Source: Parietichytrium sp. I65-24A (Eukaryota; Sar; Bigyra; Thraustochytrida; Thraustochytriidae). From it: a stretch of DNA of 64,000 bases. This document shows positions 10,928-21,494 of the stretch, piece by piece (the first letter of the stretch is position 1; every line of letters starts with the position of its first letter). Under the pieces are notes generated by a model. It saw only the letters and a list, made by a program, of their open reading frames with translations, had not been told where the DNA came from and did no database searches. A program made the position numbers and the translations under genes. The stretch is from positions 1 through 64,000 of the forward strand of contig BLSF01000097.1 in NCBI GenBank assembly GCA_012862575.1, written 5' to 3'.

Positions 10928-12409
10928 TTCTCCAAGCGTCCTGCGCTAGACGCCGTGCTCTGGCCCAAAAGTCTTTTCTTCCACGAAGCACTCTTTACAC
11001 AAATTCACAAACACACACGACCAGAACCTCCACAAAGAGAGCACCGATCTGTCTTCGAAGAATACTCCCAAAAACTTCTGAACTCCGCGCAAGGAAAGCG
11101 CGGTCAGTACATATACAGCCGAGCTGAAACGAGCTGTGATGTATGCGCTCCTCTGCCTTATTAACCAAGTTTCGCACAAACTATCTCAAAGTAGTTCCAT
11201 CAACAATCGCAGCGCTCTCCTTGCTCCTCGCACCTGTCTCTTCTGTCTCTTTCTTGTCTCGTTTGCTTGTCTTGTGCAAATGTACAATGTGTACAATGTA
11301 TATTTCATATAATTCATTTCCATCGATCGATCCAGAGAGACGTTGTGTCCGTTTGCGACCTAACCTGTGTAGGGTTAGATGGTCAAAGGGTTGTGCTAAT
11401 GAGGAGAACCGGCCGAGGCTAGGAGAACCGGGCGAGTTTGTGGGATTAGGTTGGCAAGGGAAGAGGACTGCGCTCGGTCCTTGTGCTGTGCTGGCGTAGC
11501 GTGCGCTCATCGGTGTCCTTGTAGCGGCTATTTGGGAATTTTAATTGTGGTGAGCGAGTTCCACAAGAGATGTGTGGGTTGATGGATCGGTGGTATGCCC
11601 TCGCTTCTGCCTCATTTATGGTTCTGATACTGATTACTTTCTGCCGACACGCCGCTGCGTTTTGGATGATCTGTTTGGGCTTTTGCGTTCTTCTTGGACT
11701 CTCGAGATGTATTCGTTACTTTGTGTTCTCATGTTCTTGAAAAATGGAAATAATTGTACTATACGGGACTACTTTGTCAACTAGCTAGCTAGGTCGCCTT
11801 CCATTAGTGAAGGACTATGGAACTCTCTATCTTTCAAGATCGAATGGTCTTACCGCTGTACACAACCACTTCATTCCTATCTGTTGGCATATTGGAGCGA
11901 TAAAATAGGACTTCGTTATAGGGCAATCTAATCGCGTGGCAAGTCTTGCAAGCATCAGAGTTCTTCCTATCCATATCCCACATTTCCTCCTAGTGCTCAG
12001 TTCTCTGTTAGCGCACCATTAAGATCTCATACTAAATTTCCGAAGCACCTTACCGCCTCCTACCAACCCAGTCGACTCCTACCACACTATCCGTACTGAA
12101 GGATGCAGGTAGACACTCCTCTACCACTTCCCCTATCCCCAGCTACCATCCACTCATACACTCTCCTACACACCTTCTACCGCTACCGTGGCCCATAGGA
12201 ACACCTACCCCAATAACACCTCATAAGCAAAGTATACCAGGCGCTACAGTTTTCGCTGGAGCAGCTAGGCCGACCTGGAATGAGTCGGTGTGGGCAGGAA
12301 GAGAGAGAGAGAGAGACACTGTCGCACGCAACGAAAGAGAGAGAGAGAGAGAAAGACAAAGAGAAAGAGAGAGAAAGAGAGAGAAAGAGAAAGAGGCGAA
12401 GACATAGAC

Positions 12410-12447
<38 letters not shown>

Positions 12448-12594
12448 GAGCGTGCTCGTGCTGACCCAGCAACTCGCGGGTAGGCAAGGTTGACTTTGAA
12501 GCGCCACTGTTGTGGCCGGCTCAGAAGTTTAGAAGTTTAGAAGGTGAGAAGGTGGAATTATCGAGCGCTCAAGCGCAGGAAGGAAGCTGGAGAG
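10928..12594. other. Divergent intergenic region between the coiled-coil gene and ARL1
   Basis: The region is 1.67 kb and has no supported gene. CTAGCTAGCTAG lies at 11781-11792, a pyrimidine-rich stretch at about 12060-12200, and a long GA tract just before ARL1 (see the repeat entry). Confidence 0.55.
12300..12447. repeat. Long GA/GAAA microsatellite upstream of ARL1
   Basis: About 150 bases of (GA)n mixed with gaaa units stand on the + strand, ending about 150 bases before the ARL1 ATG. Its minus strand reads as poly Ser-Leu and its plus strand as poly Arg-Glu in several frames; these are artefacts of the repeat. Confidence 0.9.
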
Positions 12595-13397
12595 ATGGGG
12601 ATTTTGATGTCAAAGCTGTTCTCAGCGCTGTTTGGCAGCAAGGAGGTGCGCATCCTAATTTTGGGCTTGGATAATGCTGGGAAAACGACTATTCTGTATA
12701 GGCTGCAGGTGGACGAGCCGATTGGGCAAACGGTGCCAACGATTGGATTCAACATGGAGACACTGCAGTACAAGAACATTCGCTTTCAGGTGTGGGATCT
12801 CGGCGGTCAGACAAGCATCCGTCCTTATTGGCGCTGCTACTAGTAAGTTCGCTTTGGTGTTGCCGGCGTTGGAAGGCTTTCCTAGGTGCTCGGCTCGCCA
12901 GGCTGTTGGTTTCTGTTTTTTGTTTCTTTATGGGGTGCTGACATGGAAGCTGTTGTTGTTGTTGTTGTTGTTGCTCTCTTTCTTACCACTTCCTGTAGCC
13001 CCAACACAGACGCAATTATCTTCGTAGTCGATAGTGCAGACACAGACCGTCTCAGCATAGCTCGGCAAGAGCTCATGGCGATGCTGGAAGAGGAGGAGCT
13101 GAAGGACGCTATATTGCTCGTGTTTGCGAACAAGCAGGACATGAAGGGCGCATTGTCTGCTCCGCAAGTGTCAGAGCACCTCGGCCTATCCTCGATTAAG
13201 AACAGACAATGGTCCATCCAGGAGACTTCCGCAACGAAAGGAAGAGGGCTTTTCGAAGGCTTTGACTGGCTTGGTAAGTGTTTTTTACGGAAGGGCCGCC
13301 TGAACTGTCGTTGTGGGCCCTTGATCCTGACACCTCATTTTCAATCTCTTGTTTGACGACTGCAGTAACTTGTATCAAGGGCGGGGAGAGCGCTTAG
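12595..13397 (+). CDS. ARL1: ARF-like small GTPase ARL1
   Basis: There are three exons, 12595-12842, 12999-13273 and 13366-13397, joined by GT-AG introns of 156 and 92 bases, giving 184 residues (ARL1 is usually about 181). Gly2 is available for N-myristoylation. Nucleotide-binding motifs are GLDNAGKT (24-31), PTIGFN, WDLGGQ and ANKQDM. Positions that mark ARL1 rather than ARF1 include [17 protein letters not shown] across the first splice and [24 protein letters not shown]1 acts at the trans-Golgi, recruiting GRIP-domain golgins and other tethers. The last exon adds only [10 protein letters not shown] after a split Val codon; this ending is shorter in homology than the core but matches the family length. 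Both splice junctions restore the conserved sequence exactly. Confidence 0.95.
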
Positions 13398-14147
13398 AGC
13401 TTGTGAAAATAACGTCCAGCATGGCTTGACGAAGAGGAGTGCCAGGCCACTGCTTTCAGCTTGCAGCTTTCCATTATGTCATTCCAACTGAATTCTGTTT
13501 ATCGCTTTCGCCTCGTGAGCGCTTTTGATCTACCAACCTTCTTCTTGTATTGTTCTCTTTCGAGGTGTCCTCGCGTCTATACAATCTGGGAATCGTCACG
13601 GTTTGCTCTGATTATTCCTGTTGTTTTGTTCTTTGCTTTTGGCTACGCAGCTGAGACGATGGGACAAATTGATGCACACGTCGCCTGGGTGGAAACAGCT
13701 TTGGTTAATGGCGAACAAGAAGAAAATTTACGGGTGGGAGGGGAGAAGGGCTGAATGGCGCTCGTTGTTGCTGTTTCTCATCCAAATTTTATCCACTTTC
13801 GAATCTCACAACTACTCATAATTACCACGAAATTGGCTCTTGCCCTTCCCCTCTTCCAGAACCTGCTTTTGAACTCTGACATTAGGATTTTGGGATTTCA
13901 AATTTTACTTTACCTTACCTTGGACTGGTAAGATGCTGCCGCCTTTCCAATTGAAAAGTTTCTGAATAGCCTTTCTTGCTGGGAGGGAGGCTAAAAAGAC
14001 CGACTTTGCTGCAATCCAGCCAGTCGGATTCAAATGCAGGTGACAAGCGCAACTTATTTATGCCAGTCTAGAGTTGAATGAAAGTCATTCGATTGACACT
14101 AACAGTAAAGAGCTACTATGTGTTGCAGCATAAACTCGGGAAGCACT
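13398..14147. other. Convergent spacer between ARL1 and the SANT-MINDY gene
   Basis: The spacer is 750 bases and includes the 3' UTRs. A frame at 13461-13754 is open on the + strand but resembles nothing and starts just after the ARL1 stop, so I read it as noncoding. No other feature is seen. Confidence 0.5.
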
Positions 14148-15707
14148 TCACAGGAGCTGCTCGGAACCGTTCCAGTCGATGGTTGCTCCATTCCATCTTG
14201 TCCTAATGCATTCCTCGATTGGAGAGATGAGCTTTTGGTCGTGCGTGTCGTGCTCGACAGGATACATTGGATTCGGGTCAACGGTGAGTCGGTAGAGTTC
14301 GTCTTGGTTTCCTAACTCATCGTAATAAAAAATGTCAAATGGATCCCTGGCGTTAGCTTTAAGACACTCTCGGTCTTCGGCAAAAAGGACCGAGTAATGA
14401 GACTCGCTGCAAACAACAAACACAGGAACCTTGGGGCGCTTCAAATGACTTCCGACGGACATGTAGCCGTAATGCTCAAACAGGGTAAGAAATCCAACCT
14501 GTGACTGGCTCTGAACACCTCGAAGGGTGATCGAATCTTGAGAAGACTTTGGTCCGTCGTCGTCAAGACGGCGAGACCCATCAAATACGTTCGAACAAGC
14601 ATATCCAACAAGCAGCAGGTTTACTAATTCCTGGGACGCGTAATTGTGATGCCCGATCAGAGGCACCTCTGTCCCAAGGGCACTGTCCATATCCCCTTTC
14701 ACACAATCGAGGCCGCGGCTAAGTAGAACGCTGCACAACAGCAGCGTCACACCAGGGCCCTGTCTTGCAGTGAACTGGCCTACATTCGCTTCTATCTTCT
14801 CCCTCAGCCTGGCTTTGGAATGAATTTCGTGCACAAATAATTTCTCTAGTACCCCTCCCTCGCTGCCGCTGTCTGGCTGCAAACAAAGCCGGGATCGCTT
14901 TTGCTCACCAGAGGACTGCCAAATAATGTCTGTGAGCGCGTTGACTAGCGCTTGCTTCTGCTCTTGCTGAGACGGGTTCTTCCAATACTTACTGCCCTCC
15001 TCGAACGCAAGATAGCGAAGTACGAACGCTTGTACTGCAGCCATGACTCCGCATGGGCCACCGTTCAGTTGGATTAACCCGAACCCTAAATCTGACACTT
15101 TGGAGAAAAAAAAGCCTTGCTTCTTCCAAGACGCGTCCAGCGCCGCCGGCTTTCTGTTTGCGAAGAGGAGCTGTTTGATGCCGTTCACAGTTTCGAGTGA
15201 TATTCTATAGACACTCTCGCCAACGTCGACTTTGTGTTCCGTTTCGTTGGCTGCGCGGTCGTCTCTTCTGAAATCGACTCGGAGAGCACGATTGGAATTA
15301 GTGATAGGGACGTCAAAGTCATCGACATCTAGATCTTCGCACAAATCCTCCATCTCCATCTTTGGAGACTTGACATGCTGCCCTTCAAACACCTGCAAAT
15401 GCTCCATCTTCTCTTCAACCTCCTCTAAATCTGTGATCTCGCGCTGCTGCGATTCGAGCTCCTCGCCGTCTTCCTCATCCTCGTCATCCTGGTCCTCGTC
15501 CTCCTCTGTCCCGTCCCCGAACTTTCGCGTCTTCTGATCCTGCTTCAGCTGCTTGTACTTTTCATAGCAGTCCTTCTTCCCTCGCTGGAGCTCTTTCCCA
15601 ATCCTGCGCCATCGCTCATTCTTGTCCAGACCCCGCGGGTGCTTCACCGCTGCTTTCTTTAGCGCACGAATTTCGCTTTCGCTCCATGAGCTGGCGAACG
15701 TGGCCAT
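14148..15707 (-). CDS. SANT/Myb domain fused to a MINDY-type deubiquitinase domain
   Basis: The 519-residue protein is single exon. I start it at ATG 15707; the nine-codon upstream extension begins only at GTG. Residues 6-55 are a SANT/Myb repeat (SSWSESEIRALKKA, ERWRRIGKEL, CYEKYKQLK), like those of ZUO1/DNAJC2. A very acidic linker follows. Residues about 165-515 match the MINDY-3/4 (FAM188/DUF4205) cysteine protease fold: the catalytic-Cys motif NGGPCGVMAAVQAFVL has Cys219, YACSNVFDGSR is typical of the family, and SESHYSVLF has the likely catalytic His437. MINDY enzymes trim Lys48-linked ubiquitin chains. The SANT domain suggests a chromatin, RNA or ribosome partner, but that is inferred. 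It is convergent with ARL1. Confidence 0.85.
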   Translation of the reverse strand: MATFASSWSESEIRALKKAAVKHPRGLDKNERWRRIGKELQRGKKDCYEKYKQLKQDQKTRKFGDGTEEDEDQDDEDEEDGEELESQQREITDLEEVEEKMEHLQVFEGQHVKSPKMEMEDLCEDLDVDDFDVPITNSNRALRVDFRRDDRAANETEHKVDVGESVYRISLETVNGIKQLLFANRKPAALDASWKKQGFFFSKVSDLGFGLIQLNGGPCGVMAAVQAFVLRYLAFEEGSKYWKNPSQQEQKQALVNALTDIIWQSSGEQKRSRLCLQPDSGSEGGVLEKLFVHEIHSKARLREKIEANVGQFTARQGPGVTLLLCSVLLSRGLDCVKGDMDSALGTEVPLIGHHNYASQELVNLLLVGYACSNVFDGSRRLDDDGPKSSQDSITLRGVQSQSQVGFLTLFEHYGYMSVGSHLKRPKVPVFVVCSESHYSVLFAEDRECLKANARDPFDIFYYDELGNQDELYRLTVDPNPMYPVEHDTHDQKLISPIEECIRTRWNGATIDWNGSEQLL

Positions 15708-16084
15708 TGCAGACAAAACCTTCCTACCGGTCACCTCTTCCCTTCTGCGATTCCACCTTCAAATTTCGACCTTCGACCTTCGAACTTCGACCGCGCACCT
15801 CACACCCCACACTAACGCTTCTTGAGCCGGTTTCACCTTCTCTCTGGCTTATACTCTTCTCTTCTTCTCTTCTCTTCTTCTCTTCCTTCCACCGTTGGTA
15901 GGACGCTGCTTGCGACGGCAGTAGAGAGATGAGCAGACGCTCAGTCTGAGTCGGCCGTAACACTTTAGTCGAATGAGCGAATAGGAGGCAACAGGAGTGC
16001 AGAGACTCTCGTCAGGAGGACCGATGACCACGGCATGCGTAATTCTTCACTGCCAAATGCCAAATGCAACAACAAACCATGGGC

Positions 16085-16370
16085 ATCAAAACATCAGAGC
16101 ATCACAACATGAGAACATGAGAACATGAAAACATTGATGCAACGACCGCACTGCCGACTCCACTCCCACCGCAACACGCAACACGCAACACGCAACACGC
16201 AACACGCAACAAGCAATAATGAAATAATGAAATAATACAATAATACAATAATACAATAATACAATAATACAATAAGACGCAATGCCTTCTTCAGTCTTCG
16301 CATTGGTCGAGATCATTGTCGAGATGCAAGTTGGTCGAATTGTGCGAATTGTGCGAATTGTGCGAATTGG
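16085..16370. repeat. Cluster of four unrelated minisatellites
   Basis: In order: aacatgag-type 8-mers (about 16105-16134), gcaacac 7-mers (about 16171-16213, six copies), aataatac 8-mers (about 16233-16275, five copies) and cgaattgtg 9-mers (about 16336-16370, four copies). The units are unrelated in sequence yet sit almost end to end. Confidence 0.85.
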
Positions 16371-16654
16371 CCAAATTACCCAAAAACAAATGTGTCCGTT
16401 CGCCAACTTGCTTACTTACTAGTAGTAATTAAACTACCATCATCGTAATTGCTCTCAGTGGTACGGTAGGGTATTGTTATGTGTGATATTAGAACATAGA
16501 CTGCCACGCTGAAGCCGACGAAATTCGCAGGGGACGTCTCGCTGTTTTCGCAGTGAAAGCCTAACGGATCTTGTGCGACAGGAGAGAAAATTGAAAGATG
16601 AGACGGGTGAGAATGTGAGTTTTGGAAACTATATCTATTATTGCACTCGCTCTC

Positions 16655-16712
16655 GATTATCGATTATCGATTTGTCGATTGTCAATTGTCGATTGTCGAT
16701 TGTATACTGTCG
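16655..16712. repeat. Imperfect ATCGATT/GTCGATT array
   Basis: About eight units of tcgatt with at or gt between them. It lies some 600 bases upstream of the EF-hand gene's ATG. Confidence 0.7.
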
Positions 16713-17310
16713 ACTCGGAGATGGAATAGTTGCAGGGGAAGGGAAAAGAGACAGCAGGTGTAACAGTGCACAGTGCGCGGGAGAGCGTGGCTGGCCAATG
16801 TGCTGGTACGCTGTTTCATCACGGCTGCCATCGCATTCATTCTCAGGTTCGTATCTGCCTTGCTGGGCGAACCGATTAGCAGAGGAGCCCACGAGGCTAG
16901 ATGTCGTTTGCTAGTTGACTGTGAGTGAGGCCTTGGACTTGGAACTGGAAGCTACTGCGAAGGCGGATTCGTTGGAGGAGACTAGCAGGGCAGTGTAATT
17001 TTATTGTTAACAGAGTTTGGAAGGCACTTGAGCTCGAGTCTTCCACTGGGACTTCAAGTGCTTTTAAGGGCAAGGCTGCCGACTGAATATTGAGACACTG
17101 CCCGTGAAAGAGGCAGCAGGACTTGCGAAGACCCAGAGCAGGGGCAGCTCCAGCTAGGAGCACTTGGAGCAGCAGCAGAGCGCCGGAGGATTCGGGTGGC
17201 GTTTATGAGTTCGTAGGTCGTGCGCTGCGTGGGAAATCAAACAAAGCTCTCGAAGCAACGGTGCTTGGTGGCTGGCCATCGGCCACGCGGCGTAGACCGC
17301 TTCTGCCAAG

Positions 17311-18497
17311 ATGGGAAACAAAATCCCGGTCCCAGATGATCGCCTTCAGCGCATGATTGACATGCTAAAGCTGACGAAGAAGGAGCTGGGCGTGCTATGG
17401 AAAGTCTTTCAGGTAAGTCGTGCGAAAGGGCTGCTGGGATCGAACAAGCTGTTCTAACTTGTGGATGTGTGCAGCGTTATGACAAAGATCACGGCGGCAC
17501 GATCGATGTGCAGGAGTTTTATCGGCTGATAGAGGAGGACCGGACAGTTTTCGGGGACAGCTTGTTTGAGCTGGTTGGTAAGTGTCCTCACGAACTTGGA
17601 GTGTGACGAGCGGCATTCTGACGGTAGTGGTTCTCTGCAATAGATATTGATTGTTCTGGGGCTCTGGACTTTTCGGAATTCGTGCAGACAATAGGTACAT
17701 ATTGTTTGTTCGCGAGGTTAGACATATTGAAATTTTGTTTCTTCGTGTTTGATAAGGACAAAAATGGGTACATCGACTCGGATGAGCTTCATGCTCTCGT
17801 AGAAATGCTTCACGGCAACAATCCCACCTCAAATTGCAGGCAAGCGCTTGCCTCCTTTGACTCTAACGGAGATGGCAAGATTTCGTTTGAGGAGTTTCAG
17901 GATCTCAACGTCCGATTCCCGATGCTTTTGTTCCCGGCGTTCCGAATGCAAGAGAATATGATGATTAATACGATGGGGAAGGACTGGTGGGAGAAGCGCA
18001 AGCTGACGCTGCAGAGTGAGCGCGACCAGCAAAACGCAGCTGAAGAGAAGTTAAAGATGAAGGAGATTCAGCGCCAACATCGCAACCAGCAAAGGCAGGT
18101 TCGACATAAGATGGGATTCATAAAATATTACCTCTTCTTCTTCCGGCGGGGCAAGGTGCTTGCGCAAATCGCCGCGGAGGAGGCCATTCGCGCCGAAAAG
18201 CGTGAAAAGAAGCGCCAGTTAAAGGAGAAGCAAGCGCAACAGCAGAAGAACCGTAAGGATCTCGAAAACCTTTTTAACGAGGATATATTGGCGGAAGGCG
18301 CGAAGGGTGGCAAGGACGGAGCCGCAGGGAAGAAGAAAGGCGGCGGTAAGAAAAAGCACAAACACAAGAACGAGTACACTGTCAAGGAGAAGGCAGAAGA
18401 ATTGAAGCGTAAGCGCCAGGAGCGTAAAGAGCGCCAAGACCGCGAGCAGCACTCGAAGGCAGACCGAAACGCTCGGAGTAATGCACGCAGGTCATGA
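17311..18497 (+). CDS. Four-EF-hand calcium-binding protein with a basic helical tail
   Basis: There are three exons, 17311-17412, 17475-17577 and 17644-18497, with GT-AG introns of 62 and 66 bases, giving 352 residues. Canonical EF loops start at D37 (DKDHGGTIDVQE, completed by the first splice), D69 (DIDCSGALDFSE, completed by the second), D105 (DKDKNGYIDSDE) and D141 (DSNGDGKISFEE). A GT at 17693 could be mistaken for a donor, but reading through gives TIGTYCLFARLDILKFCFFV, which fits the EF3 entering helix. After residue 190 the chain is a very basic, Lys/Arg/Glu/Gln-rich helix ending in an NLS-like tail. MGNK at the N-terminus could be myristoylated. It is probably a calcium sensor; the target is unknown. 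I recall similar proteins in oomycetes. Confidence 0.88.
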
Positions 18498-19246
18498 CCT
18501 AGCCTTCCTTCTGTCACTTCAACCGCCTATTTGAAATCGTCGTCAGACCATTTCCCTTCAAAACCATGAAAACTAAATCTTCCATGCACATTCCTTCTTC
18601 ATCACGCGTCCCGCCGTCTAGCCGCCCACCAACCAAGGCAAACCTCGCCTGCGCTCCAGAAGCTCAGTCGCTTTCACTTGACACAAAATATCTCCCCAAG
18701 CCTTTCGACCACCAGGCTCCCGATCTCTTCAGACAACCTTTCTCGAAGCGGTACTCCCAGCTTCCAGGGCGAATAACGACAGCATCTCGACCACGCCTAC
18801 TCCGATGGCCAGTCCCTCCTTGCAGCGCTCAACCCAGTCGCCCATGACTATCCATGACTCACCTGACTCCATCGATTATACAGATTTGTCATGACAGAAT
18901 GCAATCATGCAATCATTGTAGCTGTGCATACTGAACATACTATGCATACTTTGCAGGGCGATGTATGGAAATGTATGGAATGCATGACAATGCATGGCGT
19001 CCAGGATGTGTTTCGGAGGCCGAGAGAGAGGCAAAGAAGCGCGGGCCAGAGAAGGAACGCAAGGAAAGGAACGCAAGGAAAGGAACGCAAGGAACCTCAA
19101 ACACACTTGGCACTTGTTATTTGGCACTTGTTATTTGGCACTTGTTATTTGGCACGTATACGCTTCCGCGTATCAGCAGCCGCAGCCGCCGCCAAGCGCA
19201 CGACGACTCAGAGTAGTCCACGGGCCTCCACCGGAACTGCTGTATC
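18498..19246. other. Intergenic region before the U1-type zinc-finger gene
   Basis: The spacer is 749 bases between co-directional genes. Its right half is repeat-rich (see the next entry), and at 18890-19005 there is a run of ATGCA/CATG words. No gene is seen. Confidence 0.5.
19052..19157. repeat. Two adjacent minisatellites
   Basis: The first is a 15-base unit (aaggaacgcaaggaa) repeated about three times at 19052-19096. The second is a 14-base unit (cacttgttatttgg) repeated three times at about 19109-19153. They end about 90 bases before the next ATG. Confidence 0.85.
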
Positions 19247-20389
19247 ATGCGTCGCGCGAGAGGCGGTCCCGCGCGGCACTTCTGCGCGGTGTGCCAGACT
19301 TGGACGCAGGGCGACGCGGGGAGCGTGCGGCACCATGAGGCCGGGGGCAGACACCGCGGTAACGTTCGGCGCCGCGACAATGACCGCGCCAGGGCGCGAA
19401 AGGACTTGCAAGCGCGCGACCGCGAGCTGCAGCGTCTCTCGCAAGTGGCCGCCAATGCCGTAAAGGCCGGCGGCTTCGACAACCACATGCAAGTCCCGAG
19501 GGAGAGCGGGAGTCAGAGCGAAAGTGAAGAGATGCAAAATGAGCGGGCGACTGGCTTTCAGAATGCTCAAAGTCAGAAGCAGAACTGGAGCCACTTCGGA
19601 ACCGTACTGCCGGACGGGGCGGAAGCGGACGTGGACGTGGATGCGGATGCGGAACAGGAGGAGGAGGAGGAGCTGGGCATGCACGTGAGTGAGACGCAGG
19701 TTCTGGGTCAGTATGTGGTGAACGGCGAAGGGGTCTATCTAGAAGCAACTATGCACGAAGATCTCGTTGCAACCGGACTCGCCTGTCAAGCAGCGAGGGT
19801 CATCTCGCAACCAGCGAAAGGTGATGTGAATGATGTAGATGTTGACGATGACGACGATGGTGAGGAAGAGGAATGGCAAGATGCCGTGGTCACCGAGGTT
19901 GTGTACGAGACAGTCAAAGGAAAGAGGCAGACGCAGCTATACATCAAATACCATTCCGATGGTGAGGTTGTGAAAGTGTTGCTCAGAGATGTGAGAATCA
20001 AGATTCCTGTATCGGCGCCGCCGGTGCTTGGAACTGCGGAACCAGGGGGGTGGAGTACTGTTAGGGTCGAGCAGAGGTCCTCAGATGAAGTCACCTCCCA
20101 ATCCATGCTGCATGGCGCAGCTGATGCAAAGTCCCAAAATATCTTCAAGCAAGTAGTTGGCGAACTGAACAATGACGAAGGGGACGATGCATACGCCACG
20201 TTTAACCCTTTCGGAGGCTCATACAAGGGGTTTGACATCTCCGACACATCTGCAGAAGTTCCGAAAAGACTAGCTTCTGAGCAAGCGCAAGCTGACACTG
20301 TCGGCGAAGACATCTTGGATACGAGTGCGAGCGAAACTAGAAAGCCCGCCAAGTTCAAGAAACGGAGGCGGCCGACTGGAACAAGTTAG
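19247..20389 (+). CDS. U1-type zinc-finger protein, WBP4/FBP21-like
   Basis: The 380-residue protein is single exon with ATG at 19247. Residues 10-42 form a U1/matrin-type C2H2 finger (C13, C16, H29 or H30, H36) followed by a charged helix (RARKDLQARDRELQRL). This is the N-terminal pattern of WBP4/FBP21, a spliceosomal A/B-complex protein. An acidic stretch (residues 126-143) and poly-Asp (198-209) precede a small beta-rich block at 210-253 (WQDAVVTEVV, TQLYIKYHSDGEVVKVLLRDVRI) that reads like a Tudor-type barrel. The end, PAKFKKRRR, resembles the basic C-terminus of WBP4. I find no WW domains. A role in pre-mRNA splicing is likely; the WBP4 orthology is less certain. Confidence 0.75.
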   Translation: MRRARGGPARHFCAVCQTWTQGDAGSVRHHEAGGRHRGNVRRRDNDRARARKDLQARDRELQRLSQVAANAVKAGGFDNHMQVPRESGSQSESEEMQNERATGFQNAQSQKQNWSHFGTVLPDGAEADVDVDADAEQEEEEELGMHVSETQVLGQYVVNGEGVYLEATMHEDLVATGLACQAARVISQPAKGDVNDVDVDDDDDGEEEEWQDAVVTEVVYETVKGKRQTQLYIKYHSDGEVVKVLLRDVRIKIPVSAPPVLGTAEPGGWSTVRVEQRSSDEVTSQSMLHGAADAKSQNIFKQVVGELNNDEGDDAYATFNPFGGSYKGFDISDTSAEVPKRLASEQAQADTVGEDILDTSASETRKPAKFKKRRRPTGTS

Positions 20390-20678
20390 GAACAAGTTGG
20401 CGACAATACCGATCTCGCCAGTCTGTGGCATTCGCGTCCAGCAAGCGCAGGCGTCGTACGCCAATCGGAGTATTTATGGATGCGTTTACAGTTGCGACTT
20501 TCGAAAATGCAGGTCCCGCTCTCTGGCTAAGGAAAAAAGCTGTAGAGCACTGCTGTGGAGCGACACGAGAATTACTGCGCCAGAGCCAGATGAGTTTTTG
20601 AAAAATCAATGACAGACAAGAAAGAAGCTGTAAATTACAAGGTGCTAGAACATTACATACACATACATCAAAACAGGT

Positions 20679-21494
20679 CTATGCAGGCTGAGCCAAGGAA
20701 GGATTAACCTGCATCGGGCGCTTCGGCACTGGTGGTGGAGGTGGGGGCGGAGGAACTCTATGTGCCTCAGATTGAGTCTTTTCGATCTTCTTCTTGGTCC
20801 GCCTTCCATGAGATTCGATTGTGACGTGTGAGTCCACAAAGAAGTCCATTGGAATCTCCTTCCACGAGTAGAACCTGCGCATTAGCTCGAGTCGCCCACG
20901 AAAGTTTGCAACACTTGGATCCATATCGCGCTGAGACTTGCCGCTTCCGTCAAGGCTAAAACTGGAGATGGATGAAGGTGAAGCTGCGGGGTTGTCTGGA
21001 GACTCTGGGATAGCTGCACCAAACGCGTGGCGCTTGACGTCTCGTCGTTTCCTATTATCCTCTTCCACTTCGACAGCACTCAGTTCTTCCGATGAATCGG
21101 CTCGCAAATTGCTTTTTCCTGCGCCACTGGCCCTGGAATTATTTGACGAAGCTCGCCTCCTGATATTCCCGCGCTTGCTGTCACTTCGTTTCGTCGCGAC
21201 TGAGTTCCTGGCTTCACTGTTACTTTCAGACGCAGAGTTCAACTCAACATGCTTCAGCACGTCCTCCTCCTCTTGACGCTGGGAGCAAGAGTGATTCGAT
21301 TCCGACCCGACGCTAAAGGCTGTTCCCGAACTCCTCTTTGACTCCTCCCTGCTCGCGCGTTTCTGTGTTTTGCAGCTCGGGGTCTCCTGCTTGTTTTTCT
21401 CCCTCCTCGAGGATTTTCGGGGGTCTGACGCTTTCATCACACTGCATCTTGCGCCGTGCACCTCTGCGGCTGGAACTGCCATGCAGCTGCCCAT
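20679..21494 (-). CDS. Disordered Ser/Lys-rich protein with a polyproline tail
   Basis: The 271-residue protein is single exon with ATG at 21494. MGSC at the start could be myristoylated and palmitoylated. Residues 20-200 are low-complexity Ser, Arg, Glu and Lys. A more ordered block at about 195-225 (NFRGRLELMRRFYSWKEIPMDFF) is the only part that looks folded. It is followed by a basic patch and eight consecutive prolines (PPPPPPPPVPKRP), a likely SH3, WW or profilin ligand. I do not recognise the family. It is convergent with the U1-finger gene, 289 bases away. Confidence 0.6.
   Translation of the reverse strand: MGSCMAVPAAEVHGARCSVMKASDPRKSSRREKNKQETPSCKTQKRASREESKRSSGTAFSVGSESNHSCSQRQEEEDVLKHVELNSASESNSEARNSVATKRSDSKRGNIRRRASSNNSRASGAGKSNLRADSSEELSAVEVEEDNRKRRDVKRHAFGAAIPESPDNPAASPSSISSFSLDGSGKSQRDMDPSVANFRGRLELMRRFYSWKEIPMDFFVDSHVTIESHGRRTKKKIEKTQSEAHRVPPPPPPPPVPKRPMQVNPSLAQPA

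Larger units (their letters stand above)
15708..17310. other. Divergent intergenic region rich in short tandem arrays
   Basis: The region is 1.6 kb. From the MINDY side outward it shows TTCGACC repeats (15765-15795), CTTCT repeats (15843-15890), a cluster of four minisatellites (16085-16370) and ATCGATT repeats (16655-16712). No open frame here looks like a gene. The region must hold both promoters. Confidence 0.55.

Noticed and set aside
12221-12507. Ser/Leu-repeat and Arg/Glu-repeat frames on both strands
   Set aside because: They are translations of the GA microsatellite before ARL1.
13461-13754. A 97-codon frame after ARL1 as an extra exon or gene
   Set aside because: ARL1 is complete at 13397 with the expected length, and the frame resembles no protein.
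16165-16275. A CRISPR-like array
   Set aside because: The units are 7-9 bases with no spacers and the window is eukaryotic; these are plain minisatellites.
17690-17760. A third intron in the EF-hand gene with donor gtacat
   Set aside because: Reading through gives the natural entering helix of EF-hand 3; removing the segment would break it.
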